36,789 nt of DNA. Source: Terriglobia bacterium (GTDB lineage: Bacteria; Acidobacteriota; Terriglobia; Terriglobales; Acidobacteriaceae). The notes under the pieces are model-generated. The model searched no databases, was not told the DNA's origin, and was given only the letters and a program-made list of their open reading frames with translations. Location of the stretch: NCBI GenBank assembly GCA_032252755.1, contig JAVUPY010000094.1:89181-125969 (forward strand). Direction: 5' to 3'. Made by a program: the position numbers and the translations under genes. The first letter of the stretch is position 1, and each line of letters starts with the position of its first letter. Positions 29,003 to 35,422 of this stretch are shown here, piece by piece.

Positions 29003-29030
29003 GGCGCCGGCTTCGGCCGGCGCCTTTTTT
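29003..29030 (+). terminator. Intrinsic terminator of the TonB-dependent receptor gene
   Basis: GGCGCCGGC (29003-29011) and GCCGGCGCC (29016-29024) make a perfect nine-base stem closed by a UUCG tetraloop and followed by six T residues. It lies 22 bases after the receptor stop and is the clearest terminator in the window. Confidence 0.93.
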
Positions 29031-29097
29031 CTGTCGCAATGAAGTCCACATCCGCTGGCTGCAGCAGAGGTGGGGCGCGGAAGCGTTGTATCAAGGG

Positions 29098-29127
29098 AAA
29101 AAGCCTCACGCCCAGGAGCGAGAGGCT
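29098..29127 (-). terminator. Terminator of the outer-membrane barrel gene
   Basis: On the minus strand AGCCTC (complement of 29122-29127) pairs with GAGGCT (complement of 29102-29107), followed by a run of T. It lies about 50 bases after the stop of the barrel gene. The stem is short and the loop is 14 bases, so strength is moderate. Confidence 0.55.
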
Positions 29128-29177
29128 CTTCTTTTGATCTTTACGTCTACAAAGACCAGGCCGAACCGCGGGCCCAA

Positions 29178-29711
29178 TTAGAACTTCAACACGACACCGG
29201 CGGAATAACGGAAATTCTTGAAGTTGGTGCCTTCGAACCGTGTGCCGAGATAGTCGAACTGGCCGATACGGATGGCGAAGTTGCTGGACGCATTCACGTC
29301 AAGTCCGCCGCCAAAAGCATAGGAGAAGCCATTGCTAGTGGCGCTTCCGAAGCCGGTTTCAGTGAAACTGGCGTGTCCGCCACCAAACAGGGCATGCACG
29401 AACGGGGTCGCCCTATCCATGGGGACGCGAAGCGTCGGACCAAACATGTAGGTGTAAACCTTGGTGTCGACGCCAGAGATGGACTTGTAGGCGCCGGAGA
29501 AGTCGGCGGTAATGCCGAAGTTGTTATTGAAATAGCCGCTCACGGCAGCGTTCCAGCCGTTGAAGCTCTGACGGCCAATGCCGGAGCCCAGGTCGTCAAT
29601 GTTGGTGTACTGATAACCGCCGAACACTTCGGCCTTGTTGGTGTTGTCCTGGGCGACTGCGAACAGGCAGGATGCCAGAATGACCATGACCACTACAGTA
29701 ATCTTGCGCAA
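29178..29711 (-). CDS. Small outer-membrane beta-barrel protein
   Basis: The 177-residue protein has a signal peptide (about 1-20, LRKITVVVMVILASCLFAVAQ) and an OmpA/OmpW-like barrel of alternating strands: AEVFGGYQYTNID at the start, FNGWNAAVSGYFNNNFGI and YMFGPTLRVP in the middle, and a final strand ending YSAGVVLKF with C-terminal Phe. The start is probably TTG at 29711, because GGAGG lies eight bases upstream and the signal peptide begins there; the in-frame ATG at 29798 would add 29 residues that do not look like a signal peptide. It is divergent from the small regulator at 29915. Function unknown; probably structural or an uptake/adhesion barrel. Confidence 0.78.
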   Translation of the reverse strand: MRKITVVVMVILASCLFAVAQDNTNKAEVFGGYQYTNIDDLGSGIGRQSFNGWNAAVSGYFNNNFGITADFSGAYKSISGVDTKVYTYMFGPTLRVPMDRATPFVHALFGGGHASFTETGFGSATSNGFSYAFGGGLDVNASSNFAIRIGQFDYLGTRFEGTNFKNFRYSAGVVLKF

Positions 29712-29832
29712 CTTAATTGCCTCCAAATATGAAGCAAAGATTCGGCAACACGAATGTGCCGTCAATGAAATCATGCGTCCAGTAAGGGTTTCCGTCAAAG
29801 CACGGACGGGTACTCACCTTGGTGCTCGGGAA

Positions 29833-29847
29833 TATTACGGAGTAATA
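29833..29847. promoter_or_regulatory. Small palindrome in the divergent promoter region
   Basis: TATTAC (29833-29838) and GTAATA (29842-29847) are perfect arms around GGA, between the barrel gene and the regulator gene. It could be an operator for either. Evidence is the symmetry alone. Confidence 0.3.
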
Positions 29848-29868
29848 AACCCTCGATTTTTCTTCGAC

Positions 29869-29898
29869 TTGAAAAGTACCTAGGTACATAGGTACACT
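29869..29898 (+). promoter_or_regulatory. Promoter and AGGTAC operator-like repeats of the regulator gene
   Basis: TTGAAA (29869-29874) and TACACT (29893-29898) form a plausible -35/-10 pair with an 18-base spacer. Within the spacer lie the perfect palindrome GTACCTAGGTAC (29876-29887) and a further AGGTAC (29890-29895). The gene that follows encodes a ribbon-helix-helix-like protein, so autorepression through these repeats is likely but inferred. Confidence 0.55.
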
Positions 29899-29914
29899 AA
29901 ATGTGAGGAAGGAC

Positions 29915-30187
29915 ATGATCGAAATCGAGCGGGTACAGACGGGGGTTCGGCTGGAAAAGCGGCTGCTCAAGGTGCTGAAGGCGCTGGCGGAGCTGAAGGA
30001 TCTTACGCTGGGCGACCTGCTGGAGGGCATCGTGTTGCACGCCTTTGAAGGGAAGGCACCGTTCTCGAGACCAACGCTGGGGCAGATTGCGGAGCTGAAG
30101 CGGATTTACGGACTCGAGTTGCGCGCGAGCGACAGCCATCACCTGAAGGAGAGCAATACCCACCATTCGAAGGAGACGGCGGAATGA
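29915..30187 (+). CDS. Small ribbon-helix-helix-like DNA-binding protein
   Basis: The 90-residue protein has a short strand followed by two helices (VQTGVRLEKRLLKVLKALAE, then LTLGDLLEGIVLHAF), which fits a CopG/Arc-type ribbon-helix-helix fold at residues 8-45. The C-terminal part, after a Pro (GKAPFSRPTLGQIAELKRIYGLEL), is charged and ends in a His/Ser-rich tail. ATG at 29915 is chosen because AGGAAGG lies just upstream; a GTG at 29903 is less likely. Its TGA overlaps the next ATG, so it is co-translated with the membrane protein at 30184. Palindromic repeats in front of it suggest autoregulation. An antitoxin role is possible, but the partner does not look like a toxin. Confidence 0.6.
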   Translation: MIEIERVQTGVRLEKRLLKVLKALAELKDLTLGDLLEGIVLHAFEGKAPFSRPTLGQIAELKRIYGLELRASDSHHLKESNTHHSKETAE

Positions 30188-30759
30188 AAGGTGCAGGCGG
30201 GTTTGCGTTAGGACTGTTTGTCGGTGTGGCCGCGATCGTGGTGCCGAGGGTGGCGGGGATCGACGTTGTGGCTCACTTTCACCAGCACTTCGCCAGGCGG
30301 TCGGAGGATCCGATTGAACATACGGAGGCGAAGTTCGAGTTCGTCGCAAACGGTCCGATGGAAAAGGTTGCGCCGCTGATGGGCGCAGACCGCGAGCGGG
30401 TGTGGGCGCCGGGATGGAATCCACATTTTGTTTTTCCCAACCCGACGGCCGACCAAGAGGGGATGGTCTTTACCGTCGCGCACGGACCGTATCGGGTGCC
30501 ATGGGTGAACACGGAGTTCGATCTCAAAGCCGGGCGGGTGCAATACGTTTACGTGATTCCCGACACCCTGGTCACGGTGATCACGATCCGTTTGACGCCC
30601 GAGGGAGAGAAGACGAACGTTGCGGTGGAGTACGACCGGACGGCACTGAGCGCAGGCGCCAATAAGCATGTCCGGCAACTGGCGGAACACGATCGCGGCT
30701 GGGGACCGGAATGGCAAGAGCAGATCAATGCGTGGCTGGTGCGAGAAGGTTCCAGGTAA
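30184..30759 (+). CDS. SRPBCC-like domain protein with N-terminal membrane helix
   Basis: The 191-residue protein has an N-terminal membrane anchor (about 4-26, GGFALGLFVGVAAIVVPRVAG). A domain resembling the SRPBCC/polyketide-cyclase-like hydrophobic-pocket fold follows: AKFEFVANGPMEKVAPLM, then ERVWAPGWNPHFVFP, GMVFTVAHG, YVYVIPDTLVTVITIRLT, and a long C-terminal helix. Members of this superfamily bind lipids or other hydrophobic ligands. The start ATG overlaps the stop of the upstream regulator (ATGA), so the pair is co-translated, suggesting that the ligand-binding protein and the regulator work in one circuit. The ligand is unknown, and the family assignment is from motif likeness. Confidence 0.62.
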   Translation: MKGAGGFALGLFVGVAAIVVPRVAGIDVVAHFHQHFARRSEDPIEHTEAKFEFVANGPMEKVAPLMGADRERVWAPGWNPHFVFPNPTADQEGMVFTVAHGPYRVPWVNTEFDLKAGRVQYVYVIPDTLVTVITIRLTPEGEKTNVAVEYDRTALSAGANKHVRQLAEHDRGWGPEWQEQINAWLVREGSR

Positions 30760-30867
30760 ACCGAATGTTCAGAACCGGTAAGGCATTCGCCGCGAATATT
30801 CGCGCCGCGAGGTGAGTAGTGATACCCTGTCCAGTTTCCCAAGTCCTCTCAAGCCAAGGATGCCTCC

Positions 30868-32856
30868 ATGATCGCGTTTCGACGTGTGTCTCACGTTGTG
30901 GCCGGGATGCTTCTGTTGTTGTTCGTGCTCGCCGGCATGACCTCCGCGCAAGATCGGCCGACTCCGCCGCCGTTCGACGTAAAGGCGCACTACACGAAAT
31001 ATGAGTTCCGCATTCCCATGCGCGACGGCAAAAGGCTGTTTACTTCCGTTTATGTGCCGAAGGATACCTCGCACCCGTATCCGTTCCTGATGACACGTAC
31101 GCCGTACACGGTCGGTCCTTACGGCGAGGACAACTACCGGACGCGTCTCGGCCCGTCGGAGTCGTTCGACCGCGCCGGATACATCTTCGTGTTTCAAGAC
31201 GTTCGCGGGCGCTACATGTCGGAAGGTACGTTCATGGAGATGCGGCCACACATCGACCATCCGCAAACGAACCAGGATGTGGATGAGAGCACCGACACGT
31301 ATGACACGGTCGAGTGGCTGCTGAAGAACATTCCGAACAACAACGGCAAGGTCGGGATCTGGGGGATTTCGTATCCGGGATTCTTCACCTCGGCGAGCAT
31401 TATCGACTCACACCCGGCGATCAAGGCGGCCTCGCCCGAGGCTCCCATGACCGACCTGTTCTTCACCGACGACGGATACCACGGCGGAGCATTCCAGGTC
31501 GCGGCAAATTTCGGCTTCTACAGCGGGTTCAAGCCGCGCGATTCTGTAGCGTGCAGCACGCGGCCTTGCACCGGTACCGGTGGTGAGCCGCAACTTCCGC
31601 CGAAAGCAGGTGCGTTTCAGCCCTACGAGTACGGCACCAACGATGGCTACGCTTTCTTCCTGAAGTATCTGCCGACCTCGAAATTGAAACCGCTGATCAA
31701 CAACTGGCTCTTCAACGACCAGATGGACCACAACACCTACGACGCCTACTGGCAGGCGCGCGACCTCTCGCGGCACATGCACGGCGTCAAGTGCGCGGTG
31801 CTGGTCGTCGGCGGATGGTTCGACGCCGAAGACCTCAGCGGGCCATTCAAGACCTTCCACGCGATCGAGCAGCAAAGCCCGAATGCCTGGAGCGGGCTGG
31901 TCGTCGGGCCATGGGTACATGGCGGTTGGGCGTACATCCAGGGAGCGAGCCTTGGGCGCGTGCAATTCGATTCCGCGACCGGCGAATTCTGGCGCGAGCA
32001 CATCGTGTTCCCGTTCTTCGAGCAGTATTTGAAGGGCAACGTCGATGCCAAGCTGCCTAAAGCGTACATGTTCGAGACCGGGACCAACGTCTGGCGCAAG
32101 TACGACGAATGGCCGCCGAAAAACGCTGCGAAGAAGACACTGTACCTGCACGCGAACGGCAAATTGTCGTTCGATCGGCCCACGGAGAAGCAGTCGTTCG
32201 ACGAGTACGTGAGCGATCCGCTGCGTCCGGTGCCGTTCATTCCTTATACCGACCTGGGGCGGACGGAACAGGAATACATGGTGGCTGACCAGCGCACGTA
32301 CGCGCGGCGTCCGGACGTGCTGGTGTACGAGAGCGATCCGCTGGAAGAAGACGTGACCTTTGCGGGGCCGGTTTCGCCGCACCTGTTCGTATCCACCAGC
32401 GGAACCGATTCGGACTACGTGGTGAAGCTGATCGACGTTTTTCCGACGGACTACCCGGAGCCGGGGCAGCCAGCAGCCGGGCAGCATCCGCAGGAAAGGC
32501 AGCACCTCACCGACGTTCCAGTGCCCACGGAGAAAATGGGCGGCTACGAAATGCTGGTGCGAGGCGAACCGATGCGTGCCAAGTTCCGCAACAGCTGGGA
32601 GCATCCGGAGCCGATGAAACCGGGCAAGGTTGAGGCCGTGAACTTCGACATGCCCGACATCAATCACACGTTCCGGCGCGGGCACCGCATCATGATCCAG
32701 GTGCAAAGCTCGTGGTTCCCGCTGGCCGACGTCAATCCGCAGACCTTCACCGATATCCCCAACGCCAAGTTGTCGGATTTCAAGAAGGCCACGGAACGCG
32801 TGTATCACGACCAGGCAAGTCCATCCGGGGTGGTGGTGGGGGTTCTCGAGAAGTGA
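30868..32856 (+). CDS. Secreted CocE/NonD-family serine hydrolase (X-Pro dipeptidyl-peptidase-like)
   Basis: The 662-residue protein has a signal peptide (about 1-27, ending TSAQ). An alpha/beta-hydrolase domain follows: YEFRIPMRDGKRLFTSVYVPKD, QDVRGRYMSEG, the nucleophile Ser168 in GISYPG, Asp319 in GGWFDAED, and His351 in PWVHGGW, a complete catalytic triad. A C-terminal jelly-roll domain comes next (about 480-660). Family members cleave acyl-ester or amide bonds, as in cocaine esterase, alpha-amino-acid ester hydrolase and X-Pro dipeptidyl-peptidase. AAGGA precedes ATG at 30868. Signal peptide plus triad suggest an active periplasmic or extracellular enzyme; the natural substrate is not known. 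Confidence 0.88.
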   Translation: MIAFRRVSHVVAGMLLLLFVLAGMTSAQDRPTPPPFDVKAHYTKYEFRIPMRDGKRLFTSVYVPKDTSHPYPFLMTRTPYTVGPYGEDNYRTRLGPSESFDRAGYIFVFQDVRGRYMSEGTFMEMRPHIDHPQTNQDVDESTDTYDTVEWLLKNIPNNNGKVGIWGISYPGFFTSASIIDSHPAIKAASPEAPMTDLFFTDDGYHGGAFQVAANFGFYSGFKPRDSVACSTRPCTGTGGEPQLPPKAGAFQPYEYGTNDGYAFFLKYLPTSKLKPLINNWLFNDQMDHNTYDAYWQARDLSRHMHGVKCAVLVVGGWFDAEDLSGPFKTFHAIEQQSPNAWSGLVVGPWVHGGWAYIQGASLGRVQFDSATGEFWREHIVFPFFEQYLKGNVDAKLPKAYMFETGTNVWRKYDEWPPKNAAKKTLYLHANGKLSFDRPTEKQSFDEYVSDPLRPVPFIPYTDLGRTEQEYMVADQRTYARRPDVLVYESDPLEEDVTFAGPVSPHLFVSTSGTDSDYVVKLIDVFPTDYPEPGQPAAGQHPQERQHLTDVPVPTEKMGGYEMLVRGEPMRAKFRNSWEHPEPMKPGKVEAVNFDMPDINHTFRRGHRIMIQVQSSWFPLADVNPQTFTDIPNAKLSDFKKATERVYHDQASPSGVVVGVLEK

Positions 32857-32909
32857 CGGGCGGAAGCGGTGGGCTGCGCCACCGGTCGACAGCCCATCTA
32901 AAACGATTC

Positions 32910-32955
32910 CTGCGGCTGGCTCGGATCCTTTCTTATGGTTCGGAGCCAGCCGCAG
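32910..32955. terminator. Strong hairpin after the CocE-like gene
   Basis: CTGCGGCTGGCTC (32910-32922) and GAGCCAGCCGCAG (32943-32955) form a perfect 13-base stem with a 20-base loop, 54 bases after the hydrolase stop. No U-tract follows on the plus strand; a short TTTT lies on the minus-strand side. It may be a bidirectional terminator or a repeat. Confidence 0.5.
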
Positions 32956-33175
32956 TTCTGCCTTCGGCGCCTATCTTTAATTATTCAGTTGTCAATGAGC
33001 AACATTAGCCCGGACTTTGCCGGAACGGGAGTTCACACTCCGAAGGTTGTCAACACAGCAGAACCCGCAAACCTGCGAGCTGTAACGGGTACCGGTCATC
33101 CCGACCTGTATCCATGCGAAAATCCGACAGAACCGGCATTCCGACACGGCCGTTAGGCTTGTTCGTCCTTGCGAA

Positions 33176-33357
33176 ACCGACATCACCGACATTCCGACAT
33201 GCCGGTTACGCGGTGAATCCCGCCACTCCAGCCTCGGCGGAAATGGGTGGCGATCGCGCTGATGTCGCATACCTCGGTGGGAACATTAGGCCGGCTCCGT
33301 TGCGGTTTCCGATTGCGCAGGATCCGACAAACCGACATCACCGACATTCCGGCATGC
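33176..33357. repeat. Two copies of a 27-base repeat
   Basis: A 27-base sequence starting ACCGACATCACCGACATTCC is present at 33176-33202 and again at 33331-33357 with a single mismatch, 155 bases apart start to start. On the minus strand it encodes a CRNVGDVG-type segment in the frame of the remnant gene. Further CATTCCGACA fragments lie near 33137. Confidence 0.75.
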
Positions 33358-33654
33358 ACCGTCGGCCGATGGGGCGAGATTGCGGCATGCCTCGCAGCGG
33401 TCGGGTGCGGGCTCGAGGACCTCAAAAGATCGCGCCAGGCGGTGCAGCTGTTCCACAGTTGGAGGCAGGAGCATGAGGCCGCGCCCGATGCTGCTCAGGC
33501 GATGCGAACGCATCCCGAGCTGCTTCAAAGTGTGACCGATTTTTTCCGGCGACATAGGAGTTGAATCGGCTTGTTGCCGAAGCGACTCCGCGATTTGGGA
33601 CAGGTACAGGCGATCGTGGCCTTCAGGCGATAAGTGCCGAGCGTTCCTGCTCAA
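33286..33654 (-). pseudogene. Probable C-terminal remnant of a mobile-element primase-like protein
   Basis: The open frame gives about 120 residues. LYLSQIAESLRQQ, IGHTLKQLGMRSHRLSSIGRG, QLHRLARSFEVL and a CEAC pair resemble, from memory, the C-terminal ends of DUF3631-type or related primase/helicase proteins carried by mobile elements, which often have NVGDVG repeats behind them. There is an in-frame stop close upstream, no plausible start (TTG only, no Shine-Dalgarno), and the 3' side has a second decayed copy of the CRNVGDVG end in DNA down to about 33000. It is most likely a degraded fragment. A short expressed protein is less likely. Confidence 0.4.
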
Positions 33655-33943
33655 GCGGAATAACTAAAAGGACCTTCACGAGAGTGGATTGGGCGAGTCC
33701 AACGGACTGCGATTCATTATCCTCATTAGCCTCCGAATCGCCGACCACTGCCCATTATGACTTGCCCAGGTGCGGTGAGGATGAGTTGCAAGACAGGTCG
33801 CTGGCGGCGAACTGCCTTGCAACTTTGACCCTCCTTCAACCATCACTTGTGCCAGCCCGTGGTAATGTCGCGGTGTTTGTTGCCGCAGGAAAGTATCAAC
33901 GGGGTACAGTTGCGCAATTTATTGTTAACGAGGACTGGCAGGC
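33655..33943. other. 289-base stretch with no recognisable gene
   Basis: No family-like reading frame, strong hairpin or repeat was found between the pseudogene remnant and the end of the selenium-binding-like gene. Both neighbours point left on the minus strand, so this is downstream DNA of the latter. Confidence 0.5.
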
Positions 33944-35230
33944 TCAGTTGCCGCTAAATACTGCACCATGTGGCACGGCCGCTCCTGTTCCGCCATGCGG
34001 CCAGCGTTCTCTGGCAAATCGAATGCCAGCTTCGGCACCAGACTGGGCGTCATGAAAGTGGGAATCTATGGTGAGTTCGCCTTTGTCGCCAATGTTGATG
34101 ATCACCACCTGGTTCTGCAGGTTTTCAAAGCCAGTAAGCACGACGCGCTTACCGGTGGAGTCTACAGAAAGCCAATGCGGATAGTCCTGAGGACCCAGAT
34201 CCACCCTCCCGACCTCCACTGGCTTTGCCGGATCGCAGACGTCGAGCGCTACCACCGCATGAGACTCCTTGCCTTCCTGTGGTCCCATGGAATGACCGGC
34301 ATCGCCGCCCCCTCCCAGGTTGATCAGCGGCATTTGCGGTTTGCCGTGGCTTAATGTCTCGATCCAAAAATGTCCGGCGACCGCAGGAACCCCGCAAGCT
34401 GTGCCGACGCCGGCGTCATAGACCAGTTCAACTGATGGGTTATCGCTTCCGAGCCCCACGATGCGATAGAGGCCGCAGTTTTCCGCTTCGACCAGCACCG
34501 TTTTGCCATCCTGCAAGACACGTGGTTCCGCTGCGCTCGTTCCGTCGACTCTACCCGGTCCTATCGGCAGCCGGATGGTCTTGATGCGCTTCAGGTCCGA
34601 TAATCGCCACACCTGCAATACGTGACTTGTACCGGCGCCATACATGTCGGTGCTCGACGTCACCACCCGGTCGAGCGCAGGGACCACCGCCAGGCTGTAA
34701 GGACGGATAAAACTGTCAACCGCCGGATCAGCAGCGTCACTGTAACGCACTAGCTTGCCGTTGCCGTCTAATTCGACCAGCGCTCCCGGCATTTTATTCA
34801 TAAATCCTTTCATCTGGTAGGTTGCCAGTACGTGACCGTTCGCGAGATGAGCAAATGAGTGGGGATGTGAATAAGGTCCGGCATTGCCGAAAATTCCTAA
34901 CAGCTTAGGCGCAAGCGGATTGTGCAGATCGAAGCGGAACGTCAGGCCGGACGAATAATCATTGGCAAATAGAATTCCTCCCGCCGGCATTTCGTAATCG
35001 GTGTGGTGCGCAAGGTTCACCGGAACGCCGGTCGAGACGCTGCTAAGCACCTTGCCATATGTTGGGGAAGAAGGCGAAGCATCCACGACCGCGAGAAAAT
35101 CCGGCTGGCTTGTGTCTGCGGACCTCGCCCAGACGTACAAGTATCGGCTTGGTTGCGGAACGGTTTGCGCGAGAGCGGCCACGAGCGACACAAACAACAG
35201 GGTTATCAGAAGTCCTTTACGAGCGAACAT
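33944..35230 (-). CDS. Exported selenium-binding-protein / methanethiol-oxidase-like beta-propeller
   Basis: The 428-residue protein has a signal peptide (about 1-21, FARKGLLITLLFVSLVAALAQ). A seven-bladed propeller follows, with the conserved elements of the SBP56 family: YLYVWARSADTSQPDFLAVVD, VLSSVSTGVPVNLAHHTDYEMP, GPYSHPHSF, SFIRPYSLAVVP, and histidines in PHWLSVD and WPHG near the C-terminus. Bacterial relatives include methanethiol oxidase, but the metal and substrate here are unknown. ATG at 35230 is chosen because AAAGG lies five bases upstream and the signal peptide starts there; an earlier in-frame start at 35281 is less likely. It is divergent from the kinase gene. Confidence 0.8.
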   Translation of the reverse strand: MFARKGLLITLLFVSLVAALAQTVPQPSRYLYVWARSADTSQPDFLAVVDASPSSPTYGKVLSSVSTGVPVNLAHHTDYEMPAGGILFANDYSSGLTFRFDLHNPLAPKLLGIFGNAGPYSHPHSFAHLANGHVLATYQMKGFMNKMPGALVELDGNGKLVRYSDAADPAVDSFIRPYSLAVVPALDRVVTSSTDMYGAGTSHVLQVWRLSDLKRIKTIRLPIGPGRVDGTSAAEPRVLQDGKTVLVEAENCGLYRIVGLGSDNPSVELVYDAGVGTACGVPAVAGHFWIETLSHGKPQMPLINLGGGGDAGHSMGPQEGKESHAVVALDVCDPAKPVEVGRVDLGPQDYPHWLSVDSTGKRVVLTGFENLQNQVVIINIGDKGELTIDSHFHDAQSGAEAGIRFARERWPHGGTGAAVPHGAVFSGN

Positions 35231-35422
35231 GATTGCCTTTCTCACCATAGCGGATGGCTCACGCAATCGGCTAAGAACCAATTTGTACGGACGGAAAGTG
35301 TAACATTACGATTACTCTCTCCACTGGATCGCACCCACTCGAGGTCCGGGGTTGGCACGTTTTGGCTCATCGCGGCGTTCTCTTTTGGAGTAGAATCCGT
35401 CCACTCTTTCCGGGAGTGGGGA

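Noticed and set aside
31408-32808. A 466-codon open frame antisense to the CocE-like hydrolase
   Set aside because: It is a mirror of the codon bias of the hydrolase gene; its translation is Arg/His/Val-rich and resembles no family.
33125-33357. Recurring CCGACAT units suggestive of a CRISPR array
   Set aside because: Only two full copies, irregular spacing, short internal periodicity, and they are explained as the coding end of a remnant gene.
33561-34055. A 164-codon plus-strand frame spanning the gap and the end of the selenium-binding-like gene
   Set aside because: It overlaps the real gene antisense, has low-complexity composition and no motif.
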